From Candidatus Fermentibacterota bacterium (GTDB taxonomy: Bacteria; JAFGKV01): DNA of 18,534 nucleotides. The stretch lies in the NCBI GenBank assembly GCA_016928395.1, contig JAFGKV010000212.1:1-18534 (forward strand), written 5' to 3'. The position numbers and the translations under genes are program-made. Shown piece by piece: positions 1 through 10,098 of this stretch. The notes under the pieces are model-generated. The model saw nothing but the letters and a program-made list of their open reading frames with translations. It was not told the DNA's origin and did not search any database. Every line of letters begins with the position of its first letter. The stretch's first letter is position 1.

Positions 1-111
1 GGGACACTGTGCCCGCCCGCTGCACTGTACTCTCAACCCTGAGAAATCTGAGGGAGCCCCGCGACCTCAGCGGCCGCACTGAACCCTGAACCCCGAACCC
101 TGAACCCTTCC
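1..111. other. Spacer downstream of the glycan cluster
   Basis: No gene is supported here. The stretch follows the stop codon of the last minus-strand cluster gene. It contains four tandem copies of a TGAACCC heptamer (80-107) and an imperfect inverted repeat, CCCTGAG/CTGAGGG with one mismatch, at about 37-54. No T-tract follows that repeat on the minus strand, so I do not call it a terminator. Confidence 0.6.
80..107. repeat. Tandem heptamer repeat (TGAACCC, 4 copies)
   Basis: There are four consecutive 7-base units: TGAACCC, TGAACCC, CGAACCC, TGAACCC. The reverse complement, with the same one-base variant in the same relative order, recurs at 16946-16966 after ettA. This makes it a dispersed family of intergenic heptamer repeats rather than a single chance run. 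Confidence 0.85.
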
Positions 112-1959
112 TCACGGCTTCCACCTCGATAGGGGATCCCACAGCCGGCCCGGCACCCTGAGCAGAAAACCCCAGCAATGGGTTGGCCCGCCCTGCCCCC
201 TCCACGCCTCCATCCATCCGGGGGGTGACTCGTAGAGGTAGGCAGCGCCATTATCTGTCACCGGCACGAACCCCTCCCAATCGTATTCATCACGGGTAAA
301 GAGGACATGGATCCCTTCCGGCGACTGCGACGGAACACTGTCAACGCGAGCGGCGTACAGCAACCAGGCATGTTTCCCGATGCCCCACTGGCCTTCGTCC
401 CGCCATGGGGGCACTATCAGTACCCGGTACAACAGATCGGCATTCTCAACGGCCTCTTGTTCGGTGGGAAACGAGACCATGGTCGCGCGGCCAAACTCGG
501 CGGCGCGGGTATCCGGCGGGCAATGCCTGGGAGGGAGAATGCCCGCCAGGCAGATGGCTATGAGACCCAGCCACCACCGGGGCAAAGGGATTCCCGAAGG
601 AACCAGAAAGAGGATCATGGCCGCCACGGGCGTCAGGTAATGAGGATGGCGTTTCGGCGAAAAGACGACTGCCACCAGATACGCCGCCAGGGCGAGATAG
701 ACGGCCCGTCTCTCCCCGTTGCGCCGGATATCGCGCAGGAATGCCGCGGCGAACACCAAAGGCGCGCCCGATGTCTGCACTAGCAATGTCCAGAGCTGTG
801 TCACGATCTGACGCCCACCAAGGCGTGAGGTGAATGTTCGCGTATGGTGGGCCAGGAAAGACGAAACGGTGAACTTGGTGGCCCCGGGAGGATTGGAGAG
901 GCGTTCCATAACGGTGCGGGCCAGGAGAATCCCGGCCAGCAGCCCCGCGGCGCGGAAGGCGAAGACCCGTGAATCCCTGCGGAGCATGCCCCCGCCCACC
1001 AGCAGCACGGCACACGGCATCCCCGCCGGCTGCCCTGTCACAGCAAAGGCTGCGGTCAGGGCAAACAGACCCAGCCTTCGCTGGAGCCACGCCCACACCA
1101 TGGTCAGGAGGCCCAGAGTGAAGAACAGGTCTGTGACCGTGGGTTCGGCGATGTCGGCGGCATAGGGCTCATAGGTGTAGTTGAGCCCCGAGGTCGCGAC
1201 TACCACCAGCGAAGCCGCCATCAGCGCACCGCGCATAAGGCCGCGGTGTCCCGCGCCGACCAGGGCCGCTAGGGCCGCGGCCAAGGGCAACACCGGCACT
1301 CGTGCCGCGGCCTCACTTTCGCCCAGCAGGGCGCTGGAAAGCTGCATGGGATAGGCAAAGCTCATGAATGCCGGGTAGAACCCCCATGTGCCGTTTTCCA
1401 GATCCCAGAAGGGCAGGAGCCGTGTGCGCAGGCTGGATGCAAAGCTGAACGCCTCGACTCCGTCGCCGTCGAAGCTCTGAACGGCAATCCGCGCCGGGCC
1501 GAAGACCGCCAGAACGCTTAAGCCGGCAAGGGCTGCAAGGACTTCACCTTTGGTGGGCCTCAGCCCCCGGAGATCGGCACGGCACACCCACAGCAACACC
1601 AGATCGGCGGTGGCCACCCCTGCCGCGGCAGGTATGGCCGACCGCGGGATCCCCAGGCAGTGAAGCACTGTATGCAGGAAGACCCAGATCACGGCGGACA
1701 GCGGCACCGCAAAGCCAAGCCGTACAAGCGAGGGCACTCTCAGAGCCGTGCTCAGGAGCCATCCGGGAAGTAGACCGTGGAGCATCAAGACCAACGCGAC
1801 AGCCCAGCGCAGCCCTGCCTGACCGGCGTCCACCGAGGGAAGCAGGCATACCCCCTCTCCCCAGGGGCAGGGTAGGGCAAGGGCTCGCGCCGCAGCCACC
1901 GCCGCGGCCAAGGTGCCGATCATGGCCGCAACGGAGTACGCGCGACCCGTCAACGCCAT
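112..1959 (-). CDS. GT-C-like integral membrane glycosyltransferase, C-terminal soluble domain
   Basis: This is a 615-residue polytopic membrane protein. About ten hydrophobic segments occupy residues 8-475, followed by a soluble tail of about 140 residues. The first large loop carries an acidic motif, DGDGVEAF (164-171), placed as in GT-C enzymes that use lipid-phosphate sugars. A late KRHPHYLTP stretch (436-444) resembles the RxPRYLLP region of GT39/ArnT-like proteins. I infer transfer of a sugar from a polyprenyl-phosphate donor on the outer face of the inner membrane; donor and acceptor are unknown. The frame is open 64 codons further upstream, but that part lies inside the radical SAM gene. 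I chose the ATG at 1959, which overlaps that gene's TGA by 10 bases. No good Shine-Dalgarno is visible, so translation probably depends on coupling. It could be a non-catalytic membrane protein of the same fold. Confidence 0.68.
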   Translation of the reverse strand: MALTGRAYSVAAMIGTLAAAVAAARALALPCPWGEGVCLLPSVDAGQAGLRWAVALVLMLHGLLPGWLLSTALRVPSLVRLGFAVPLSAVIWVFLHTVLHCLGIPRSAIPAAAGVATADLVLLWVCRADLRGLRPTKGEVLAALAGLSVLAVFGPARIAVQSFDGDGVEAFSFASSLRTRLLPFWDLENGTWGFYPAFMSFAYPMQLSSALLGESEAAARVPVLPLAAALAALVGAGHRGLMRGALMAASLVVVATSGLNYTYEPYAADIAEPTVTDLFFTLGLLTMVWAWLQRRLGLFALTAAFAVTGQPAGMPCAVLLVGGGMLRRDSRVFAFRAAGLLAGILLARTVMERLSNPPGATKFTVSSFLAHHTRTFTSRLGGRQIVTQLWTLLVQTSGAPLVFAAAFLRDIRRNGERRAVYLALAAYLVAVVFSPKRHPHYLTPVAAMILFLVPSGIPLPRWWLGLIAICLAGILPPRHCPPDTRAAEFGRATMVSFPTEQEAVENADLLYRVLIVPPWRDEGQWGIGKHAWLLYAARVDSVPSQSPEGIHVLFTRDEYDWEGFVPVTDNGAAYLYESPPGWMEAWRGQGGPTHCWGFLLRVPGRLWDPLSRWKP

Positions 1960-2981
1960 GTAAGAAGACGGCAGTCCCGGCAGGTTGGGGACGACCGGTA
2001 GACCCGGCGAAACCGCCGGAAGCGCCGGGCATGCCAGATATCGTGGAGGGATTCGGTGAAGAGGTTCCCCATGATCAGCCTCGGAAGATGACAGCAGGGC
2101 GTCACATCGCCATCCATGGTGACATAGGCATAGCCCAGAAGCTGGGGGCATTCCAAACCGCGCCGGTGGAAAAACCGCGGCAAACCGAAGCGGTCAGCGA
2201 AGGTGCTCTGGATTCGGATACCCAGATCCCTGCCCTGACGATGCCACTGGCGGAACAGAGTGGCGCGACGGTCTTCCGGGATGGGCGCGATGGAAGAAAA
2301 ACGAGAGACCAGATTGATGATATTGACCCCGTCCATGCCGATCTGGGCCGCCTTGGCGATAATGCTGCCGATGGCCGGCGCGGACGAGGCGGACGCCACG
2401 ACGTTCCAAAGGATCTCCGGCGACGTCTGGCCCGCGCGGAAAGCCAGCAGTGCCTCCGTTCGTTCTATCACCGCCGACGCCGCCCGGTGAAGCGCGCCGG
2501 TGGAATCGCCGAACCCGTCATCGTCCACGGAGATGCGAATGTAGTCCAGCCCGGAGGAGAGAATCTTCTCGTTCACCTCATGGGAGAGAAGAACGCCATT
2601 GGTGGTGAAGGCAGCACGGAACCCTCGCCGTTTCACCTCGCGAACCATGGTGAAGGTGTCTTCATGGAGCAGCGGTTCGCCCAGGCCGAACAGCGTGATG
2701 AGGCTGGCCTGGGGCAGGGGGAGCCGCTCCATAATGCCCATGAACCTCTCCATGGGCATGTCTTCAGCCGGGAGTTTGTGGAGAACCCTGGGGCACATGG
2801 CGCAGGAGAAGTTGCAGCGATTCGTGGTCTCAATCTGGACCCAGGTGGGCATATCCGGTACGATGGCCAGGGTCTTGATCAGGGCCTGGAGCGCCGTCTC
2901 CGGTTGCGGCGGTGCGCCCAGACGCCGCAGCAGAGCCAGGGCATGCGTTGCCGCCGTCGTCCATACTCCTTGACGGATCAT
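1950..2981 (-). CDS. Radical SAM protein with SPASM-like C-terminal domain
   Basis: This 343-residue protein has the radical SAM motif CNFSCAMC (Cys56, Cys60, Cys63), which binds the SAM-coordinating 4Fe-4S cluster. It is followed by a GEP motif (FGLGEPLLH, 98-106) and the TTNGV strand (126-130). The C-terminus has a reduced SPASM pattern: Cys278, the pair Cys296-Cys297, then Cys334 and Cys337. That is enough for one auxiliary cluster. In this large family such proteins modify peptides, carbohydrates or lipids through a 5'-deoxyadenosyl radical; the substrate here cannot be read from sequence. The ATG at 2981 overlaps the flippase TGA as ATGA, and the 3' end overlaps the next glycosyltransferase. 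A GGGAG lies about 12 bases upstream, a weak site. The frame extends 49 codons further upstream but only inside the flippase gene. The tight packing suggests it acts on the glycan or lipid carrier handled by its neighbours. Confidence 0.9.
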   Translation of the reverse strand: MIRQGVWTTAATHALALLRRLGAPPQPETALQALIKTLAIVPDMPTWVQIETTNRCNFSCAMCPRVLHKLPAEDMPMERFMGIMERLPLPQASLITLFGLGEPLLHEDTFTMVREVKRRGFRAAFTTNGVLLSHEVNEKILSSGLDYIRISVDDDGFGDSTGALHRAASAVIERTEALLAFRAGQTSPEILWNVVASASSAPAIGSIIAKAAQIGMDGVNIINLVSRFSSIAPIPEDRRATLFRQWHRQGRDLGIRIQSTFADRFGLPRFFHRRGLECPQLLGYAYVTMDGDVTPCCHLPRLIMGNLFTESLHDIWHARRFRRFRRVYRSSPTCRDCRLLTWR

Positions 2982-4432
2982 CGCGAACCAAAACGCTCCC
3001 AGGCCGCCTGCCAGAGCTGGAGCACATGTGCCCTGTCCATCACGCATAGCCCGATGACATAGACGACCGCCATGAACACCAGATTCAAGGCGAGGCCGAA
3101 GGACAGTGGCGGAAACAACGGCCGGCACACAGCTCCCAGCAGTGCCGACGCCACCGCGGAGAGAATTGCAGGCCGGAGCAGCGACCAGAACCGTACGGGG
3201 TACTCTTTCTGGATCACGAGTACCGCCACGAGGATTGTCGAGCAGATAGTCAGGAACACCGCGGCCGCCATGCCCACGATCCCGGCCAGGCGCACGCCGG
3301 CGTATCCCAGCGACACGATGAGAACCGCATTGACCGCGGAGAGCATGGTGACGAGCCTGGTCCTTCCCCGGGAGATATAGAGATCAACCCAGTGGTTGAA
3401 CGTGCCGCGCACGGCCACCAAACCCATGAAGATCTTGAAGGGAACGGTGATGGGGATCCACTTGGGGCCGAAGAGGGCTATGACGATCTCATTGCCGCAG
3501 GCCAAGACCATGGCCACGGGCAGCAGCAGGAGATACGACGAGTAGCGGATGGCATACCCGTAGGCCCGGCACAGATGCTGTGTGTCGCGGATGGAGGAGA
3601 ACGCCGGATACACCATGGTGCTCATGGCGGTCTGAATCCTGAACCCGTAGTGCGGCAGGCGGAATGCCTTGCTGTAGAAACCTAACGTTGCGGTGCCAAG
3701 AGCCAGCTTCACGATGACGTCGTCGACGCTCCAGTAGAAGTAGGCCAAGGCCCCGCCTGCGGCCAGCGGAAGGCCGAACATGGCAATCTCCTTGATCACC
3801 GCCCCGTCGAATCGTGCGCGGGGACGGTAGGGCGCCATGATCCAGGCCAGCAGAGCCGATCCCATCTGGCCGGCCAGGGTACCGAGGATCAGGGCCCAAA
3901 GATGCAGACCCGCCAGTGCCAGCGCGATCTGAAACCCAATGGCTACCAGTACTTCCGAGAACGACACCAGGCTGGAGCGAAGGAAGTCCAGCCGCTTCTC
4001 CATGAGCACTTTGGGCAGCAGGAACGGCCCGACCAGAAGGCCCACCGCCGCCACCTGAAGCTCCCGTTCGAAAAACCATTCATGGGTCCCTCGCATGATG
4101 GGGCCAGCCAGAAGCACCGCGCCCGCGAAGGCGAGGCTCGAAAGGGTGAGTTCTAGAGCGAAGGCATTGTCGGCGATGCGGTGCACATTGCCTGAACGCT
4201 GAATCAGTATCCTGGCGGGCTGCAGCGAGGTGAACAGCTTGAACGTACCGATGATGACCAGGATGTACGCGGCTGCGCCGAAATCCTCCGGGCTCATGAT
4301 CCGCATCAGGACTACTTGCGCGGCAAGCTGGATCACCGCCGAGACTACGGTGCTGAGCGTGATTATCTGCGCGCCGCGAACCGAGCGGAGGAAGAGACTG
4401 GGCGGATCTTGCCGAGCCTTCGCCGGTATCAC
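2978..4432 (-). CDS. Wzx-like oligosaccharide flippase (MOP/COG2244)
   Basis: This 484-residue protein has roughly 12-14 hydrophobic segments. Its N-terminus (SVRGAQIITLSTVVSAVIQL, 17-36; MSPEDFGAAAY, 46-56) and central motif GFYSKAFRLP (251-260) followed by YPAFSSIRD (275-283) are typical of polysaccharide exporters of the Polysacc_synt/WzxC type. Such proteins flip undecaprenyl-pyrophosphate-linked oligosaccharides from the cytoplasmic to the periplasmic leaflet. The start is GTG at 4432. It overlaps the upstream TGA as GTGA and is preceded by GGAGG with a 5-base spacer, so the start is well supported. Upstream is an AftB-like glycosyltransferase and downstream a radical SAM gene. The length is normal for the family and there is no sign of truncation. 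The lipid-linked substrate is unknown. Confidence 0.9.
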   Translation of the reverse strand: MIPAKARQDPPSLFLRSVRGAQIITLSTVVSAVIQLAAQVVLMRIMSPEDFGAAAYILVIIGTFKLFTSLQPARILIQRSGNVHRIADNAFALELTLSSLAFAGAVLLAGPIMRGTHEWFFERELQVAAVGLLVGPFLLPKVLMEKRLDFLRSSLVSFSEVLVAIGFQIALALAGLHLWALILGTLAGQMGSALLAWIMAPYRPRARFDGAVIKEIAMFGLPLAAGGALAYFYWSVDDVIVKLALGTATLGFYSKAFRLPHYGFRIQTAMSTMVYPAFSSIRDTQHLCRAYGYAIRYSSYLLLLPVAMVLACGNEIVIALFGPKWIPITVPFKIFMGLVAVRGTFNHWVDLYISRGRTRLVTMLSAVNAVLIVSLGYAGVRLAGIVGMAAAVFLTICSTILVAVLVIQKEYPVRFWSLLRPAILSAVASALLGAVCRPLFPPLSFGLALNLVFMAVVYVIGLCVMDRAHVLQLWQAAWERFGSR

Positions 4433-5934
4433 GCCTTCCTCCGGAACAGCAACAGGTAGTACCCCGAGATATGGGGCCGCCTGCTGACATATGCATCGGC
4501 GCTGAAGAGAAAACGGTACCGTTGGAGAAAGCGCTCGTCCTCAAATACGGCACGATCGATGGGGAAGCTGCTCCCAAATGCCTCCTTCGGATAGTCTGCA
4601 GCGCTGACCAGCACGAAAAACTCCGGATCAATGTCGAACAGATAGTCCGGCGAATAGCTCTTCTTCAGCCAACCTCCTGGTGCGGCCGCCACATGGGGGT
4701 CGGTGAGGCCCGTGATATCCACCACCCGTATGTTCGAGGAGTACCCGATGATGCCGATATCCATGAGGGCCACGGTGTCTTCCGGCTGTGCATTATCGCG
4801 CAACCAGGCGCCGATACGCTGGTGGGCATGGTGGTATCCGTCGGCCCACATGTCGGTGTGGAGCCGGAGATAGTGGGTCTGGTTGGCAATGTCGAAGACG
4901 ATAACGCCCATGAATCCCCAGATCACCGCCGAGGGCACAAACCCAAAACGCCCCGACCGGGGCAACAGCGAGCGGATCGAGAGCACGCCATCTTGCAGGG
5001 CCACCATCAGAAGGGGCATGATGGGAATGAGGAAACGGTAATGAGGTATCCAGTCTCCCCCTGCGGCGGCGACATAGGCGCAGAAGGCCAGCACGATCGC
5101 CAGCCCATGACTGCGGGCGCGATCCAGGGGCCAGTGGAGAAAGGGCAATGCGGCGATCAGATAGAGGGCCGGCTTGCCGTATTCGTTGACGAAGTTCTTC
5201 AGGTACTCCACTCCTCGAACGAGTTGCGGCAACCCTCCGCCGGTCTTGGCGCCGAGAGTATTGGGGACGAAGGAGCCGTAGTAGAAGAATCGCCACACCA
5301 GGTGAGGACAGGTCATCAGTAGTGCCAACGCCAAGGGTGCCAAGGACGCCCGGCGTCGTTGCCCCAGGTAGTAGTGGGCAAGTGTGACCAGGAGCAGGAG
5401 AGCCCCATCGGGACGCACCAAGGTTGAGACCGACACTGCGGCCACTGCCCCCATCAAGCGCCGGGACCGGTTCTCGGCGGTGGCATAGAGGAACACGCCC
5501 AAGGTGACAAGCACCGCGAACATCTGCGTCTCAAGACCATTCACCGCCGTGATGGCCACCGCGCCCGCTGATGCCCAGAAAATGCAGCCCAACGCGGCCA
5601 TGGGCACCCTTCCGTGGCCCCATGCGCGCCCCAAAGCCGCGATAAGCACCATGGTGCCTACGGCCGCGGCGATTCCAAGAACCTTGGAGAGCACTTCCGG
5701 GTCAAGCCCCCCGCGCAAACCCAAGGCATGCACAATGGTCCACAGGAAGTTAGTGTACCCTTCCACCCGCTCGCCGGGATTGAACACGAGGCCATGACCA
5801 TCCACCCAGTTGCGGGCATAGCGATAGCTGATGAACGCGTCGTCCACCGTGTAGCGGACCAGGAGAAGACAGTGGACGATGAGCCCGATACCCGCCATGA
5901 AGATGAGCAGGCGGTTGGTTAGGCGATCTCTCAA
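4429..5934 (-). CDS. AftB-like GT-C membrane glycosyltransferase
   Basis: This 501-residue polytopic protein carries the motif set I associate with AftB-like GT-C enzymes. It has an acidic pair in the first periplasmic loop (DDAFISYRYA, 31-40), VEGYTNFLW (57-65), RPDG (174-177), PNTLGAK (224-230) and GGDWIPHYRF (292-301). A soluble C-terminal domain of about 150 residues follows the last helix, near 350. Family members move a sugar from a polyprenyl-phosphate donor onto an envelope glycan outside the membrane. I chose a TTG start at 5934. It is preceded by GGAGG with a 5-base spacer and overlaps the upstream TGA as TTGA, matching the next junctions. An ATG at 5952 is possible (507 residues) but lacks a ribosome site. 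Arabinose specificity should not be assumed. Confidence 0.8.
   Translation of the reverse strand: MRDRLTNRLLIFMAGIGLIVHCLLLVRYTVDDAFISYRYARNWVDGHGLVFNPGERVEGYTNFLWTIVHALGLRGGLDPEVLSKVLGIAAAVGTMVLIAALGRAWGHGRVPMAALGCIFWASAGAVAITAVNGLETQMFAVLVTLGVFLYATAENRSRRLMGAVAAVSVSTLVRPDGALLLLVTLAHYYLGQRRRASLAPLALALLMTCPHLVWRFFYYGSFVPNTLGAKTGGGLPQLVRGVEYLKNFVNEYGKPALYLIAALPFLHWPLDRARSHGLAIVLAFCAYVAAAGGDWIPHYRFLIPIMPLLMVALQDGVLSIRSLLPRSGRFGFVPSAVIWGFMGVIVFDIANQTHYLRLHTDMWADGYHHAHQRIGAWLRDNAQPEDTVALMDIGIIGYSSNIRVVDITGLTDPHVAAAPGGWLKKSYSPDYLFDIDPEFFVLVSAADYPKEAFGSSFPIDRAVFEDERFLQRYRFLFSADAYVSRRPHISGYYLLLFRRKA
4433..4442 (-). promoter_or_regulatory. Ribosome binding site deciding a GTG start
   Basis: On the minus strand GGAGG (4442-4438), a 5-base spacer AAGGC and GTG at 4432 form a textbook initiation site inside the 3' end of the upstream glycosyltransferase gene. 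It supports the GTG start of the flippase. Confidence 0.75.
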
Positions 5935-7397
5935 GACAGCCTCCGGCCACATGTAGCCAAGTGCCAGGAACCCAACCCCAGCAATACCACGGGTATGGCC
6001 AGTATGATGGGGCTCAAGCCGCCGGCCCACAAGGCAAACCACAGGATGTCCACATGACGATGCCGCCAGGTCACGGGAGGTTCCAAATCGCCGCCGCGCT
6101 CCAGCCCATCATCCACCGTACGCTTCAGGTAGGGCCCCACGAGCCGGGCATGCCAGATCACCGGGCTCAGGGCGGGCTCTCGTTGCACGTGGGCAACCCA
6201 CTCCCAGCCGCCGAAGCCTCTGGTTGTCTTGATCTCTTCGATAGCATCGTGGAAGTTCACCAGCACGCCCAGCAGCGCCACGACGACTCCCGCCGCTCCC
6301 AGCACCCCTGCCAGCCGCCAAGCCCGCCCGGAGAGAAACCCCAGCGCGGGCCACCACAGGATCATGGAGCTGAACATGTACCGGGGACCCCAGCACCATG
6401 TGGATGACCGGTCCAGGGCCACGTAAAGCGCCAGCATGGAAAAGCCGGCCGCATAGCCGATACCCAGCACCCGGTCTCGGGGTGGACAAAGGGCGCGGAC
6501 AAAGGCCACCGCCGCTACCGGGACAAACACGAAGAGCCCCTGCCCTGGAGACACGAGCAGCATCGCGGCGCGCGACGCCCAACGAAGAGGATTCAAGGCA
6601 GCGGCCTCCACCACGTCTGTCGCGCTCTGGGCCATGACCAGGCCTCCATACCCCATGTCGAAGGGCGAACCGAAACGCCACAGATTGTATGCACCCAACA
6701 CCACCACGACCGCAGCCCAGGGCGCAACGACTCCGACCCAACGCGCACCGCCCCGGGGAGGGGCAACCAGGAGCAGGCCGCCGCTCATCACCGCAGCAGG
6801 CGCCACGGTCTCATACTTCACAAGAAGCGCTCCCGCCAGGGCAGCCGAAAACACTGCATAGTCTCGGACTCTCCGATCGCCGCCCTGGAGGCGATAGAGC
6901 GTGAGGATTGCCGCCACCAAGAGGGCGGCCTGAAGCGGTTCGGCCCAGAAGTGTTTGGCATACGGAAAGGCCAGGGAGCCAAAGGCTGCCAGGAGAACCA
7001 GATGTAGCCGCCGTCGGGGCGCGATACCGGCACAACCCATGACTCGGTACAAGAGGATCATGAGCCACGCCACAACCGCTTGGTTGAGTAGCGAGCAGGC
7101 CGTCCGCTCTACGTGCTCCTGGTGGCTGGGCACAAGCCGCCCCGCGGCGTGTCCCGCCGCGAGAAGCGGGAGCACCGCCATGGATAAGCCCGGGGGGAAG
7201 TGACTCACTATCCTGCCGCCGGATCCCGTCACGCCATAGACGTAGGGCTTGTCGGGAAGCTCGGGCGAGAGGTGAAGCAGGAAGGACCGGGCAGCGTGGA
7301 ATCGGCTCCAGTCGTCTGCTGTGTAGAGATGACCACCGGCCATGGCGAGGTAGACCGCCAACAGCCCTACGAAAAGCCTCACGATGCCGGTACTCAT
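5931..7397 (-). CDS. GT-C-like multispanning membrane protein, probable glycosyltransferase
   Basis: This is a 488-residue, largely hydrophobic protein. The first helix (about 5-22) is followed by an acidic loop, YTADDWSRFHAARSF (25-39), then SHFPPGLSMAVLPL (65-78). Later come KHFWAEPLQAALL and SSTWCWGPRYMF. The WxxGPRYxxP-like segment and the early DD loop fit the GT39/GT-C fold of lipid-phosphate-sugar-dependent transferases. I cannot name donor, acceptor or subfamily. It is the first gene of the five-gene cluster; the start is ATG at 7397, without a convincing Shine-Dalgarno. Its stop TGA is reused in the TTGA overlap with the next gene. A 209-base spacer separates it from udk, so the cluster's promoter would be expected there, although I see no clear -35/-10 pair. 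It could be a non-enzymatic membrane protein. Confidence 0.66.
   Translation of the reverse strand: MSTGIVRLFVGLLAVYLAMAGGHLYTADDWSRFHAARSFLLHLSPELPDKPYVYGVTGSGGRIVSHFPPGLSMAVLPLLAAGHAAGRLVPSHQEHVERTACSLLNQAVVAWLMILLYRVMGCAGIAPRRRLHLVLLAAFGSLAFPYAKHFWAEPLQAALLVAAILTLYRLQGGDRRVRDYAVFSAALAGALLVKYETVAPAAVMSGGLLLVAPPRGGARWVGVVAPWAAVVVVLGAYNLWRFGSPFDMGYGGLVMAQSATDVVEAAALNPLRWASRAAMLLVSPGQGLFVFVPVAAVAFVRALCPPRDRVLGIGYAAGFSMLALYVALDRSSTWCWGPRYMFSSMILWWPALGFLSGRAWRLAGVLGAAGVVVALLGVLVNFHDAIEEIKTTRGFGGWEWVAHVQREPALSPVIWHARLVGPYLKRTVDDGLERGGDLEPPVTWRHRHVDILWFALWAGGLSPIILAIPVVLLGLGSWHLATCGRRLS
5935..5944 (-). promoter_or_regulatory. Ribosome binding site deciding a TTG start
   Basis: On the minus strand GGAGG (5944-5940) is followed by CTGTC and then TTG at 5934. 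The alternative ATG at 5952 has no purine-rich site before it. This site is the main reason for choosing the TTG start of the AftB-like glycosyltransferase. Confidence 0.7.
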
Positions 7398-7606
7398 GCA
7401 CGTGTCTCATACTGCGGACGGAGTGAGCCGCGCCGTGCCGCAACCGTTCCCCGCATCCGCCGGGGCGTGAAACGGCGGGATACCGATGCGACGCTCGGCA
7501 AAATGAAACATGACATACGACAGTCCCGTCTCACGGTAGGGGTTGGCTTTTCCCGCTGCATGAGTGATGAGTGATCCTGCCGCAGCAGCCTCACTCCATC
7601 GCGCAA
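7398..7606. other. Spacer between udk and the glycan cluster
   Basis: This 209-base gap contains no recognised gene. It holds a hairpin (7569-7596) just downstream of the udk stop. The udk reading frame happens to stay open past its stop as far as 7394, but the encoded residues resemble nothing and are Arg-rich. I see no consensus promoter, although one for the glycan cluster would be expected here. Confidence 0.5.
7569..7596 (-). terminator. Imperfect hairpin after udk, possible terminator or processing site
   Basis: GAGTGA (7569-7574) pairs with TCACTC (7591-7596), and CTGC (7577-7580) pairs with GCAG (7585-7588). A 2x2 internal loop separates the two stems and the loop is four bases. The structure begins about 10 bases after the udk stop on the minus strand. 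It has no U-tract, so intrinsic termination is uncertain. It may instead mark RNA processing or attenuation between the metabolic and glycan genes. A second GAGTGAT copy (7562-7568) could form an alternative pairing. Confidence 0.4.
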
Positions 7607-8274
7607 TTAGCTGGGGCTGGGGACGCCCGGCTCGCGCTTCTTCGACTCACGCTCAAGCAGCATAGCTCTGATCCTCGACACGACCAAGTCGATGGCCACA
7701 CGGTTATGAGCCCCCTTGGGGATGATCACATCCGCGTAGCGCTTTGACGGTTCAACAAAATCCAGATGCATGGGTTTCACGGTGCCCAGATACTGGTCTA
7801 TCACGGAACCGATGCTCCTGCCGCGATCATCGATATCCCGCCTCAGGCGGCGGATGAAGCGTTCGTCGCCGTCAGCGTCGATGAACAGCTTGATATCCAT
7901 GAGATCTCGGAGCGCCTTGCACTCCAGAACAAGAATCCCCTCCACCAAGAGCAGCGCAGAGGGCGCCAACCTTACTCCGGACGGGCGGCGGGAGTGAGTC
8001 GTGTAGTCATAGTCCGGCCGCTCCACTCGTTCCCCTGCGCGCAGTCCTTTCAAATGGTTGATGAGCAGTTCGGTGTCGAACGCCTTGGGATGGTCGTAGT
8101 TGATGCTCCTTCGTTCGTCTTCCGAGAGACCGCTGTAGTCATGGTAGTAGGAATCATGGCTCAAGATGACCGCAGTACCCTCGGGGAAGCATCGGGCGAT
8201 GATCCGAGCCACCGTGGTCTTGCCCGAGCCGGTACCTCCGGCCAGGCCGATGATGATGGGATCAGGCGCGGCCA

Positions 8275-8275
<1 letters not shown>
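7607..8275 (-). CDS. udk: Uridine kinase
   Basis: This 222-residue P-loop kinase has Walker A GGTGSGKT (13-20), the DSYYHDYSGL region (41-50), NYDHPKAFD (59-67), the substrate motif PDYDYTTHSR (87-96) and LLVEGILVL (109-117). All are characteristic of Udk, which phosphorylates uridine or cytidine to UMP or CMP in pyrimidine salvage. Length is close to the usual 205-220, with a short charged tail. I start at ATG 8275, whose A is the last base of the glmS TGA (TGATG junction). A GTG directly before it is equally possible, and GGTGGAG lies just upstream. The gene is last in the add-glmM-glmS-udk run. Placement after glmS suggests joint supply of UTP and amino sugar for UDP-GlcNAc, which is inference. 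Confidence 0.94.

Positions 8276-10082
<1,807 letters not shown>

Positions 10083-10098
<16 letters not shown>

Noticed and set aside
112-2151. Upstream extension of the 615-aa membrane protein to 2151
   Set aside because: The added 64 residues lie entirely inside the radical SAM coding region and are Cys/His/Pro-rich, unlike a membrane protein N-terminus.
2031-3062. A 343-codon plus-strand open frame opposite the radical SAM gene
   Set aside because: The minus strand encodes intact radical SAM motifs; the plus frame has low-complexity, Arg/Gly/His-rich composition.
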